Positions 24,591-32,922 of a stretch of DNA of 33,004 nucleotides are shown in pieces. Location of the stretch: positions 1 to 33,004 of the forward strand of contig CAMNGG010000339.1 in NCBI GenBank assembly GCA_946537975.1, given 5' to 3'. This DNA comes from an uncultured Treponema sp. Lineage in GTDB: Bacteria > Spirochaetota > Spirochaetia > Treponematales > Treponemataceae. The translations under genes and the position numbers were made by a program. Positions within the stretch are counted from its first letter, which is position 1; the number at the start of each line of letters is the position of its first letter. The notes beneath the pieces are model-generated. The model saw only the letters and a program-made list of their open reading frames with translations, made no database searches and was not told the DNA's origin.

Positions 24591-24988
24591 TTTAAATCCA
24601 TCTTAAGAAAATCATCGTAGTCGCGAATATATTCGTTACTATCATAATGAGTTGAAGCAAGACACAATAACACCGAATCTGGTGAAAAATCATACATTTC
24701 TTTCCAAACAAGTTTTGGAAGATATACTCCCTGACGAGGTTTTGTAAGCTCAATAATCTGCTTTTCTTTACCATCTGTAACCATAACTTTAGATGTTCCA
24801 CTTACATTAATGAGCACAAACTCAGAATCACGATTTGCATGTTTGCCTCGAACTACATCACGATCAGAACCATAGATATAAAAAAGTCGTTTTATCTCAA
24901 ACGGTACATCCTGATTTCCTTCAACAATGACAAGTTTCCCCCTCTCATCACCTTTTTCTGTAAAATTCAAAAGTCTACAAAGTTCCAT
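24587..24988 (-). CDS. fdtA: dTDP-4-oxo-6-deoxyglucose 3,4-ketoisomerase, FdtA/QdtA-like
   Basis: 133 residues, a cupin of the WxcM-like family. [21 protein letters not shown] is the opening sheet. [24 protein letters not shown] contains the RGxHA active-site histidine, and [24 protein letters not shown] with YIRDYDDF forms the conserved C-terminal end. It shifts the keto group from C-4 to C-3 of dTDP-4-keto-6-deoxyglucose, giving the substrate for the aminotransferase. The C-4 outcome separates FdtA (galacto) from QdtA (gluco) and is uncertain. rmlA and rmlB, which make its substrate, are not in the window and must lie elsewhere. GAGG precedes the ATG at 24988. Confidence 0.87.
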   Translation of the reverse strand: MELCRLLNFTEKGDERGKLVIVEGNQDVPFEIKRLFYIYGSDRDVVRGKHANRDSEFVLINVSGTSKVMVTDGKEKQIIELTKPRQGVYLPKLVWKEMYDFSPDSVLLCLASTHYDSNEYIRDYDDFLKMDLK

Positions 24989-25001
24989 ATATAATTCCTC
25001 A

Positions 25002-26387
25002 TTAAAAAATACTACGATGCTTCAAAACATCATATAAAACATACGCTGCAACAATTATAAACAAAATCCAACGTATATATTTAAAATCCATAAGAAAATA
25101 ACTTAACACAACAACTAACGAAACAAAAACTATTGATATTATAAAAAAAGAAAAATTATAATCAAATGATTCTTTTATCAGAAAACGTGCTGTAATGTAA
25201 TGAAACAAAAACAAAAGTATTTGAGAAATCATCGTTGCAATTACAGCCCCAAACGCTGAATAGATAGGTATTAACCACACATCCAAAATAATATTTATTA
25301 CAGCCACTAAAATCGTAGCTATTGGAATTATCTTTGTTCTTTCATAATAATATTCAAAATTAACTGGAAATTGATATAAAAACAAAAAAAAGAACGACAA
25401 TGCAAAAATAGGTATAATTTTTATGCCATTCCAATATGGCTCTGGTGCCATTATTTTAAATACATCAAATGATAACAAAATAAATCCAATAAATATTAAT
25501 GTCATTAACCGTAAATAACGTTTTGAATGAAACTGTATAGATTCTTTGTCATTAGATTTCTTAAAGTCATAATAAAACGGAACCCAAGCCCTATTTAACG
25601 AATCAATAATTACAGTTAGTACACTACACAAAGCAGCTGAGACACTATATATTCCCAAAACACTTTCATTCTGAAATCTCTGTAATAAAATTCTATCCGC
25701 TTGAGTAAAAACTAAATGCCCCAATCCATGCACAACCAACGGAATCGTTAATATTATGCAATATTTATTATACTTTGGTACCCAAAATACTTTTCCTTTT
25801 ACATATATTAAGAATAATATAATCAATCCTAAAAATAGAACAGGAATTAATTGACCAAAAATCTTACCATACACTTTATTATTTATATTTAGCACAAAAA
25901 CTAGTGACAACAACGAAGAACCTAATCCCGAAAAAACTGATATTAAACAAGACTTTCTAACTTCCTTATATTGATCAAGATATGAAACATAAAAAACATT
26001 TACATATCCAAAAAAAGAATTTATTATAAGTAGTATAACTAGTAATTGATTTATTCCAAATAACCTAACAAAAAAATCTCTAAAAAAAATAATTACACAA
26101 AAAGCAAACAAATAAGTAATAACAGAAATACTAAGTGTACTCGAAAGATATGCCGGCATTTCTTCTTTTGAAAAACGAATACGCGCTGTAGGTATAGAAC
26201 CGTATGTTTGTAAACTTAATATCACCATAAGAATTGATGACCAGGAATTATACAAAGCAATAGTTCCATAATTTTCAGGTGTTAATATTCGTGTGAATAT
26301 AGGTGTTGTAAAAAAAGCAACACCTTGCAGAGCAAACTTTCCTATCAACTGCCAGATTACAGATTTTGAAATTGACTCAGATGCCAT
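25002..26387 (-). CDS. wzx: Wzx-type polysaccharide flippase (MOP superfamily)
   Basis: 461 residues with about twelve to fourteen hydrophobic helices. The N-terminus, SISKSVIWQLIGKFALQGVAFFTTPIFTRILTPENYG, is the classic Wzx/polysaccharide-export opening with an R-x-L-(T/S)PE-x-YG motif. Other typical positions are FTQADRILLQRFQNESVLGIYSVS in the middle and LIPIYSAFGAVIATMIS near the end. It moves the undecaprenyl-linked repeat unit to the periplasm for Wzy. No ribosome binding site is obvious before the ATG at 26387; the start lies four bases after the upstream stop codon, so translation is likely coupled. Composition is AT-rich, as in most wzx genes. Confidence 0.92.
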   Translation of the reverse strand: MASESISKSVIWQLIGKFALQGVAFFTTPIFTRILTPENYGTIALYNSWSSILMVILSLQTYGSIPTARIRFSKEEMPAYLSSTLSISVITYLFAFCVIIFFRDFFVRLFGINQLLVILLIINSFFGYVNVFYVSYLDQYKEVRKSCLISVFSGLGSSLLSLVFVLNINNKVYGKIFGQLIPVLFLGLIILFLIYVKGKVFWVPKYNKYCIILTIPLVVHGLGHLVFTQADRILLQRFQNESVLGIYSVSAALCSVLTVIIDSLNRAWVPFYYDFKKSNDKESIQFHSKRYLRLMTLIFIGFILLSFDVFKIMAPEPYWNGIKIIPIFALSFFFLFLYQFPVNFEYYYERTKIIPIATILVAVINIILDVWLIPIYSAFGAVIATMISQILLFLFHYITARFLIKESFDYNFSFFIISIVFVSLVVVLSYFLMDFKYIRWILFIIVAAYVLYDVLKHRSIF

Positions 26388-26391
26388 TTTA

Positions 26392-27510
26392 TTATTTATT
26401 CAAAAATTCCTTAATTGTATTTGATACCATTACAACATCTTCATCTTTTAATTCATAATGAATTGGAAGGCAAAGGATTTCCTCGTAAATAGAATCTGTA
26501 ACAGGAAGGCTTGCTCCATAATCTTTATAAAGTGTAAAATGATGACATGGAATATAACTGATTCCTGATTCGATATCATGTTCCATCAAGAATGTCTTTA
26601 ATTCATTTCTCTTTCCATTCTTTACACGAATTACATACATAAATGGAGTAATTTCATCATAAGAAGCCGGCATACATTCAACACCATCTACCCCTTTTAG
26701 ATTTTTATCATACAAGTGACAAATTTCACGACGGCGAGCAATAAATGAATCTACTTTCTTTATCTGAGCAAGACCAATTGCAGCATTAATATTACTCATA
26801 TGATAACGATAGCCCTGACTTGGAACATCATACACCCAACTGCGTTTCTTCCAATCTTTTACATGCATTGTCTTACGGTCGATTCCAAGAAGACGCTTTT
26901 GTTTTGCAAGATCAGCAAAAGCTGAATCATCACTAATTACAGCACCACCTTCACCACAAGTCATAACTTTTATTGAATCAAATGAGAAACAAGTTATATC
27001 ACCGAAAGAGCCAATCTTCTTTCCGTTATAATATGAACCGAAAGCATGCGCTGCATCTTCAATAATACGAATTCCTTTTTCTTCTTTTATTTTAAGCAAA
27101 GAATCCATATCACAAGGACGACCTGCATAATGAACAGGAATAATTGCTTTTGTTTTTGAAGTTATCTTCTTTTTTACATCCTCTAAATCAAGAAGGAATG
27201 TATCAGGATTAACATCACAGAAAACAGGGGTTGCTCCGGTTTCAGAAACAGTTTGAGCAGTAGCAACAAAAGTAAAAGAAGGAAGAATTACTTCATCACC
27301 TTCTCCAATACCTAATGTTGTAAGCGCAAGATGAAGTGCCGAAGTTCCCGTATTTGTTGCAACAACATTTCTGTTTGTATTTAAATAATCAGCAATAGCT
27401 TTTTCAAATTCTTCTACTTTGTATGCAAGACCAAAGTAACCATATTCAAAAGCTTCTTTTACCTGGGCAAGTTCTTCTTCACCACAACATCCACGAGATA
27501 CTTTAATCAT
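26392..27510 (-). CDS. DegT/DnrJ/EryC1 aminotransferase (nucleotide-sugar 4-aminotransferase-like)
   Basis: 372 residues, a PLP-dependent sugar aminotransferase. TNTGTSALHLALTTLGIGEGDEVILPSFTFVATA is the standard opening. IIEDAAHAFGS holds the pyridine-nitrogen Asp, and CFSFDSIKVMTCGEGGA the Schiff-base Lys181 of the SFxxxKxxTxGEGG motif. It is a second, different DegT enzyme beside FdtB and is closer in style to 4-aminotransferases (WecE/PglE/VioA-like). A matching 4-ketosugar could come from the PglF-like dehydratase at 596-1801, and a PglD-like acetyltransferase is at 8732-9244; this pathway is inference. It is the first gene after the strong promoter at 27.7 kb, with AGAAGG before the ATG at 27510. 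Confidence 0.85.
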   Translation of the reverse strand: MIKVSRGCCGEEELAQVKEAFEYGYFGLAYKVEEFEKAIADYLNTNRNVVATNTGTSALHLALTTLGIGEGDEVILPSFTFVATAQTVSETGATPVFCDVNPDTFLLDLEDVKKKITSKTKAIIPVHYAGRPCDMDSLLKIKEEKGIRIIEDAAHAFGSYYNGKKIGSFGDITCFSFDSIKVMTCGEGGAVISDDSAFADLAKQKRLLGIDRKTMHVKDWKKRSWVYDVPSQGYRYHMSNINAAIGLAQIKKVDSFIARRREICHLYDKNLKGVDGVECMPASYDEITPFMYVIRVKNGKRNELKTFLMEHDIESGISYIPCHHFTLYKDYGASLPVTDSIYEEILCLPIHYELKDEDVVMVSNTIKEFLNK

Positions 27511-27698
27511 ATAGATTTACCTTCTAATAATACTGAAATGTATTAGATTTAAGAAATTTAAAATGTTAAAAACATAGACCACAGCGGACACCAATTCCGT
27601 TGAAAAACGAAGTGAGACATAAAAGGATGAGTGTTACGCATACTGCCGGAACAAGTTATACGTCTCAAGCATCTGCTGTAGGCTGCATTAATGCAGTA
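27511..27698 (-). promoter_or_regulatory. Structured 5' leader of the polysaccharide operon
   Basis: About 190 transcribed bases precede the first ATG. A perfect 14-base palindrome, CTGCATTAATGCAG (27683-27696), sits at the predicted start site. Downstream, TGAGACGTA (27667-27659) can pair with TATGTCTCA (27621-27613) as a nine-pair stem with one G-U. Its loop contains GGCAGTATGCGT (27647-27636), loosely like the ops signal for RfaH-type antitermination. Regulatory meaning is inferred. Otherwise the 27511-27802 gap holds only the promoter and a doubtful 36-codon plus-strand ORF. Confidence 0.4.
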
Positions 27699-27704
27699 TC
27701 ACAT

Positions 27705-27733
27705 ATTATAGGATATTTATACAGTAAAAACAA
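27705..27733 (-). promoter_or_regulatory. Main promoter of the polysaccharide operon
   Basis: TTGTTT (27733-27728), exactly 17 bases, then consensus TATAAT (27710-27705) on the minus strand. This is the best sigma-70-type promoter ahead of the long gene run and should start transcription near 27698. Confidence 0.7.
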
Positions 27734-27802
27734 TTAGTTATATAAGAAAAAGATGGAATTATTGATTTTAATGAAAAATGAACAAGAATCCTTATAAGAC
27801 CT

Positions 27803-28267
27803 TTATTTCGAAGACGTCGATTCCTCTGCTAAATCTATTCCAAATATTTTAGCTAATTGCTCTTTTAATTCTGAATCGACAAGGCCTTGTACCGATTTTT
27901 TTAGAGTTTCTGAATAACGTTCATCAGGCACAAATTTCTTAGCCGCATTGTTAATCAATTCAACAATAAAATGGAGTTCCTCAATCTTTTTTGTTTCAAT
28001 CTTCTCACGTATTAAGTCTGAAAAATCTGTTTTACGTTCTTCTATTAGATATTCAAGTTTTAAGAAATTCTGGCAGAAGATCTTTATTTGTTCTGGAATA
28101 ATAAACTTCAGTTCATATAACTTCTTTTCCATCTGAACCGAAAACTCTTTTTTCCAGCTTTTGCCTAATAAATTGAACAAATCTGTTAATTTTTCTGCAG
28201 GCAAATTAACAGCTGAAATCATTACTACTGATAAATTATAAAACAATACTTTTTTACTTTTAAACAT
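27803..28267 (-). CDS. Hypothetical protein, 154 residues
   Basis: I do not recognise this family. The first 25 residues (SKKVLFYNLSVVMISAVNLP) are hydrophobic enough to be a buried strand-helix pair but lack a clear signal cleavage site. The rest is predicted helical and charged (EKKLYELKFIIPEQIKIFCQNFL, LIREKIETKKIEELHFIVELI), ending in an acidic-serine tail. The ATG at 28267 overlaps no gene but follows an in-frame-coded 24-codon tail of the giant gene with TAA directly touching the ATG, so coupling to upstream translation is likely. It is probably the last gene of the same operon. No catalytic motif is seen; a small accessory or regulatory partner is possible. Confidence 0.55.
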   Translation of the reverse strand: MFKSKKVLFYNLSVVMISAVNLPAEKLTDLFNLLGKSWKKEFSVQMEKKLYELKFIIPEQIKIFCQNFLKLEYLIEERKTDFSDLIREKIETKKIEELHFIVELINNAAKKFVPDERYSETLKKSVQGLVDSELKEQLAKIFGIDLAEESTSSK

Positions 28268-28342
28268 TTATTCAGATTGCTTTAAGAATTTTCCAAATGC
28301 AGCAAAATCAGATGTTTCTAGCATTTCTTTTGCGACATAAAA
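28268..28342 (-). other. In-frame coding-like tail after the giant gene's stop codon
   Basis: After the TAA of the 1222-residue ORF, the same frame continues for 24 sense codons (FYVAKEMLETSDFAAFGKFL...KQSE) to a second TAA that abuts the next ATG (TAAATG). The peptide looks like real protein. It may be an original C-terminus cut off by a recent nonsense change, or a tiny ORF (MLETSDFAAFGKFLKQSE). It has no ribosome binding site. Confidence 0.35.
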
Positions 28343-31300
28343 TTATCTTTTCGTATAACTCAAATTTACCATTAAATGATAAAAAACGAGCCCATTCTCA
28401 TGAATAACTTTCAATATCTTTATTCCAGCATTTGGATAGTCCTGGCTTATGTCTTCATTTCTTACAATTAAATATTCAGCAGGATAATCAACTGCTAAAA
28501 TCTTTCTTTTTATTGTATTCCATTTTTTCAAAAATAATTTATCACTTTCTTGAAAGTAGATTAAATCAAATAAATACTTTCTGGAACTATCGTATTTGAA
28601 TAGCTTCAGAATATGTTTCTTCAAATCATTATAGTTTGACGTTTTAAAACGAATAGCTTCTAGTACAATTTTATAAGTCTGGAAACTTATTCTCATATCC
28701 GGCTCACCGCATGATTTCCCTGTTTCAGAGGCCCCACTTCTTCCCTGTACAGCTACATCGTATTTTAGTTTTTGCAGACGAGCTTTTAACAATATCTCAA
28801 CTAAATCTGTTATATTATCTTCATTTTCAGTTTGCAAGTTTGTAATAGTAACAATTTTATCCAAAATACTCTGCAAAACTTCATATAATTCATATAGAAT
28901 AAAATCACCTGCATTATTATGATGAACAGATACATTATCGGGAAGAACCTTAAAACGGTCATTATCTGGTAAGCAGACTATTTTTTCATACGTTGCTTGT
29001 AATGTTTTAATATTTTCAACAACATAAGTATACTTATTAGCAGCAGCTTGCTCCTCTGGCTTGAATTGCTTAGCCAGTCTTTTATACGCTAAACTGTCTT
29101 TCCCGTCTTCTGCAATATTATAAAATAATTCAAAAGCTTTATTTTCTTGCTTCTCTTTATTGTCTTTATTTTCTTGTTTCTCATTATGTTCTTCATCTTT
29201 TTCTTTTTGATCGTTTATGACCCTTTCAACATAATGTACGTCTGTTCTTAAAGATTCTGGTAAAGAATAAAAATACTCCAGTTTATTCTTTGCTCCTGTC
29301 TCATCAAGAATAACAAGTTTTGCATATTGCAAACGTTCATAAAAATATTCTGAACTATCTATGCTTTCAAGCATTTGTTCTATTTGTTCAAGTAAATCGC
29401 TGAAATCAGAATCTTTATTATCTATCTTTTCAAAACATGAAACATAGAGGAACATTGCCTTATATTCCTCATTATCAGGCTTTTCTTTAACTACCCCAAC
29501 AAGTTTATTGTACGCAGCTGTAATTTTATTATCTGCCATATCGAATAGAGACATATAGTATAGTTTTTGACAATCAAGATCTTTTATTGCATCTCTAAAC
29601 TCATAATTATTGTATGAATATGGAAAAGAATAATTTATAAGATCCTTACGTTTATTATCTCTATACATAAAGAACAATCTTAATGCTTCACAATTTATGG
29701 TAAAATCTGCAATAATTCCTTTCTCTGCCTTGTTTCTAACTTCTGCATCTAATTTATTAAAGAGAATGTGGCTTAAACTGTTTGATAAATGCGAGTTAAT
29801 AACCCGAACCGTGTTAGAATACAATTCCGGAATTGTAAAAGAGTTGTCCTGTATTTTGGTAAGATCCAGCTTAGAAAACTCATTTTCAAAGAATTTTCTA
29901 TCCTTCTCTTCCAGTAATTCATATAACTCAAACCAAATATTGTATGGAGCTTCTTTTAAAATTATTTCGAAAAGTTTTTCCTTGTGCTTGCTGTTAAAAT
30001 TTAAGATTGCTTTAGAAACATATGGAAAAATCTCATGATTAAAAGCAACTCTTGATTCGTATAAAGACGAAAATAAAAATATCTTCTTGTTTTTTACTCT
30101 TGAACTATTAGAAAAAGACTTTTTGAGAATATTATACAAAACATTTTCAAGCTGGTTGTGTAATTTTTTATTCACAAACCGTGATGAAAGGAAAGCATTT
30201 ACAAGAACTATGAGGTGGATGCGAATTTTTGCGGCATTATTTGTATTAAAATCATAATCTTCACTTGTTTTGGGCTTCCGATAATCAAAAAACTGTTCGC
30301 TAAAATTGCAAAATATATCAAATTTGTTTTTACTCTCTTCAAATAAATATGCAGCAAGCCGTACCCAGTCGAATTGCATTAGTTTTTGATATGCATCCAT
30401 TACACTTATTTGTGAGGTGACAGAAAGTGCTGATATATATTCCTCATACAAGCAAGAAGCTATATTTGACGTTTTTGCTTTATCATCCTTCCAAAAATCC
30501 AAGAGCGTAAAATAATATTCAAACGGCAATGTTTTAAATGAATTATCATATGCTCTAACAAATAATCCATAGTATTCAGCATAACCTTCAATAAACTGTT
30601 GTTTCTGACCTTTCTGCGTATATTTTCTACATTGTACGCGTAATTCGGAAATCAAAGTCTCTATAACCTCTTTTCGAGAATCCCTCTTATAGAAATCTTT
30701 GAGTTTAAGAAGATAAAGAAGAACAAAGGCCAATAATTGTGTATCAGAACTTGATTGCTTGAGAAATTGATTCAAAAAACTCTGAAATACAGATTCCAGC
30801 TGATTATTTAAACTTGAACTGAACTTGTTGTATCTTAAAGTGTCAGAAAAGCAACATTCCAGATATTCACATAAAAATACAACACCGGCAGGAGTAGAAT
30901 CGATTAATAACAACAATTTTTCTTGTGCCTGATTGCGTAAAAGAAATATTATTTCCAAAAATATGTAGGGAACATTACCAGATAAAAGAGCTTGCAAGGT
31001 CTTTTTGCATCTATAAGGATTGTTATCATTTACTATAGCAACTAAAAATTTTACATATATTTCTCTAATATCTGTTGCAAATATTTCCATGTGAGAAGTT
31101 TTATTTGCATAACACATTTGATACCAAAATTTTAAGGGATTTGAAAAATCAATAGAAAAATCACTTGTATCTAAATTATATATATCAATTTTTTCATGGA
31201 AAAACGAATAAGAGTCTAACAGAATCTTTGTAATCTCTGATTTTGCATCTTTGAATATTATATCTTTTTCGGATTTCAATATTAAGTCTGTAGTATTTAT

Positions 31301-32011
31301 AAATAGCAACGCATATTCTTCTGGTAATTCATTTAAAATATTTTTTATAGAAACAAATCTTACAAGCTTAATCCAATTAAGTAGCAATTGTTCATCGTTA
31401 TTATGATTTTTGTAAAGAATTATCAAAAGTTTTATAGGCAAAAAATTCGAAATTTTACCACTTAATTGCCATAACGTAAAATAGTAATTGTTTTGTTCTT
31501 CCCTGAAACTATACTTATTTAACAGCTCTTCCTTAGCTGAAAAGGAAGACTTAAAAATCTTAAAACTATTATAAATAGCATTAAAATCTTCTTTTGTTAT
31601 TACAAACTCTCTTGTATCTTCATATCCATATTTTTCGTGAAAGGCTTTTATATAAAGCAAAGAAGGTTCTACATTTCCTTTGTTTTTATATTCTTGTTCA
31701 GCATATTTAAGTACGACAGAAGGTAAATATACCTCTCCAAGTATTTCTCTTAGCCAAAATTTTTCGATAAATTCTTCATAGTTCAAGTTCGCATGATTAA
31801 CTTTATTGAATTCTCCAATATCCTTTTGAATTCCAGCAACTGTTACATCAAGCTTTGGTTTAGACTTAAGTAGAATTTGACATAAAAAATCGGAAATATT
31901 ATCTACCGTTTCAAGCAGGAAATAATCTTTATTTGGAGATTTTTCATGCGGTTCAGCAGAAAAGATTTTTCGAGAAACTTCATAAGCAGATTGTATTTCG
32001 TACCATTCCAT
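28343..32011 (-). CDS. Giant helical protein (1222 residues) with C-terminal PD-(D/E)XK-like domain
   Basis: Not assigned to a named family. Most of the protein (residues 1 to about 930) is helix-rich and repeat-like without a P-loop, signal peptide or membrane helix, as in an alpha-solenoid. A short linker of low complexity (DQKEKDEEHNEKQENKDNKE) precedes the last 260 residues. Near residue 1087 comes QGRSGASETGKSCGEPDMRIS, then YKIVLEAIRF. This GRSxxGxxxGExD...EA pattern resembles a PD-(D/E)XK nuclease core of anti-phage proteins. The third motif reads LEAIR rather than ExK, so activity is uncertain. KKHILKLFKYDSSRKYLFDLIYF follows, as in that group. AAGGA lies six bases before the ATG. A membrane-anchored protein is encoded upstream and a small protein downstream. 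A defence role is inference. Confidence 0.6.
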   Translation of the reverse strand: MEWYEIQSAYEVSRKIFSAEPHEKSPNKDYFLLETVDNISDFLCQILLKSKPKLDVTVAGIQKDIGEFNKVNHANLNYEEFIEKFWLREILGEVYLPSVVLKYAEQEYKNKGNVEPSLLYIKAFHEKYGYEDTREFVITKEDFNAIYNSFKIFKSSFSAKEELLNKYSFREEQNNYYFTLWQLSGKISNFLPIKLLIILYKNHNNDEQLLLNWIKLVRFVSIKNILNELPEEYALLFINTTDLILKSEKDIIFKDAKSEITKILLDSYSFFHEKIDIYNLDTSDFSIDFSNPLKFWYQMCYANKTSHMEIFATDIREIYVKFLVAIVNDNNPYRCKKTLQALLSGNVPYIFLEIIFLLRNQAQEKLLLLIDSTPAGVVFLCEYLECCFSDTLRYNKFSSSLNNQLESVFQSFLNQFLKQSSSDTQLLAFVLLYLLKLKDFYKRDSRKEVIETLISELRVQCRKYTQKGQKQQFIEGYAEYYGLFVRAYDNSFKTLPFEYYFTLLDFWKDDKAKTSNIASCLYEEYISALSVTSQISVMDAYQKLMQFDWVRLAAYLFEESKNKFDIFCNFSEQFFDYRKPKTSEDYDFNTNNAAKIRIHLIVLVNAFLSSRFVNKKLHNQLENVLYNILKKSFSNSSRVKNKKIFLFSSLYESRVAFNHEIFPYVSKAILNFNSKHKEKLFEIILKEAPYNIWFELYELLEEKDRKFFENEFSKLDLTKIQDNSFTIPELYSNTVRVINSHLSNSLSHILFNKLDAEVRNKAEKGIIADFTINCEALRLFFMYRDNKRKDLINYSFPYSYNNYEFRDAIKDLDCQKLYYMSLFDMADNKITAAYNKLVGVVKEKPDNEEYKAMFLYVSCFEKIDNKDSDFSDLLEQIEQMLESIDSSEYFYERLQYAKLVILDETGAKNKLEYFYSLPESLRTDVHYVERVINDQKEKDEEHNEKQENKDNKEKQENKAFELFYNIAEDGKDSLAYKRLAKQFKPEEQAAANKYTYVVENIKTLQATYEKIVCLPDNDRFKVLPDNVSVHHNNAGDFILYELYEVLQSILDKIVTITNLQTENEDNITDLVEILLKARLQKLKYDVAVQGRSGASETGKSCGEPDMRISFQTYKIVLEAIRFKTSNYNDLKKHILKLFKYDSSRKYLFDLIYFQESDKLFLKKWNTIKRKILAVDYPAEYLIVRNEDISQDYPNAGIKILKVIHENGLVFYHLMVNLSYTKR

Positions 32012-32030
32012 TCTTAATCCTTATTAACTA

Positions 32031-32060
32031 TACATAATATGTTATACCAATCGGTTTCAA
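32031..32060 (-). promoter_or_regulatory. Possible promoter of the giant gene
   Basis: TTGAAA (32060-32055) and TATGTA (32036-32031) with an 18-base spacer lie about 20 bases before the ATG at 32011. An overlapping TATTAT with a 15-base spacer is an alternative -10. The call is weak. Confidence 0.3.
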
Positions 32061-32166
32061 AAGCTAAAATTTCACCTAGTTTTTTTGTTAATTATGAATG
32101 ACAGTTTTGTTACTATATTTTCCAAATGATGTAAACACACTCAAATATTCCTGCCACTATATTCTC

Positions 32167-32856
32167 TTATTTTTCGTAGCGAATTATTGATTGCAATTGT
32201 TTCTTTTCTTCACTAAGCCTTTCAGGAAGTTTGGCAAGCATCTCTTTTACTTCGTCAACTTCTGTATGGTCAAAAAGAATCCCTTCTGAACAGGAATCTT
32301 TTATGTAATCAATATAATCATTAAACAACCATTCAGAATTACCCCAATTTGATTCTGACAATATATTTAATATTTTAAGAGATATTGATAATTTTATTCT
32401 TTGATTAGACTCATGATTGAATTTATATGACAAGAAATCATATCGTTGTTCCAGTAAATCTTGCTTTAATCTATCTTCTATAAATGCTGTTTTATCCAAA
32501 ATGATTTTTGAATTCTGTCGTAATAATTCATTAATTTTATTTTGATAATCTTGTTCAAGTTCATTCTTTATTTTGCTTAATTCTTCTTTATAATTCTTAT
32601 GATAGTTATAACCTGTAATTCCAAGAAATGCCAAAATCGCCGCAACTATTATTCCCAGAGTTGCCAGATATGTTGTATTAACTCTATCAAAGGAGTCTTT
32701 ACAAGCTTCTAATTTGGCATCTAAAATTTCATAATTATTCATTTCGCTTTTGTTTTCTGTTATGTGTAAACCTATAGCTTCCTCTGGACTGTTTTGTGAA
32801 AATACAGGTAACAAAAATATTGAATATAATAATATTAGCAAATGTAGTTTTTTCAA
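32167..32856 (-). CDS. Membrane-anchored coiled-coil protein with signal peptide, hypothetical
   Basis: 229 residues. The start is TTG at 32856: GAGG lies six bases upstream, and only this start gives the full signal peptide KKLHLLILLYSIFLLPVFSQ. After a short extracytoplasmic stretch comes one membrane helix (TYLATLGIIVAAILAFLGITGY, about residues 62-83). A charged coiled coil follows (YKEELSKIKNELEQDYQNKINELLRQ), then a helical C-terminal domain (KLSISLKILNILSESNWGNSEWLF) reminiscent of cytoplasmic domains of small membrane sensors. By topology the N-terminal loop is outside and the coiled coil inside. The function is unknown. It is 155 bases upstream of the giant protein gene, same strand, and may be its membrane partner. 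Confidence 0.6.
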   Translation of the reverse strand: MKKLHLLILLYSIFLLPVFSQNSPEEAIGLHITENKSEMNNYEILDAKLEACKDSFDRVNTTYLATLGIIVAAILAFLGITGYNYHKNYKEELSKIKNELEQDYQNKINELLRQNSKIILDKTAFIEDRLKQDLLEQRYDFLSYKFNHESNQRIKLSISLKILNILSESNWGNSEWLFNDYIDYIKDSCSEGILFDHTEVDEVKEMLAKLPERLSEEKKQLQSIIRYEK

Positions 32857-32882
32857 ATTTTCCTCTTTATCTACTGTAATCT

Positions 32883-32888
32883 ATTATA
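32883..32888 (-). promoter_or_regulatory. -10 element for the membrane-protein gene
   Basis: A consensus TATAAT on the minus strand lies 26 bases before the TTG start at 32856. No good -35 sequence is present at 16-18 bases; the region is simply AT-rich. Confidence 0.35.
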
Positions 32889-32922
32889 ACATAGTTTTAA
32901 AAGTAAATATAAAGAAAATCAT

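Noticed and set aside
27627-27737. Plus-strand ORF of 36 codons starting MSVTHTAGTSYTSQ in the operon leader
   Set aside because: It has no proper ribosome binding site beyond AGG touching the ATG, lies opposite the structured leader and promoter, and matches no family I know. Its codons are likely open by chance.
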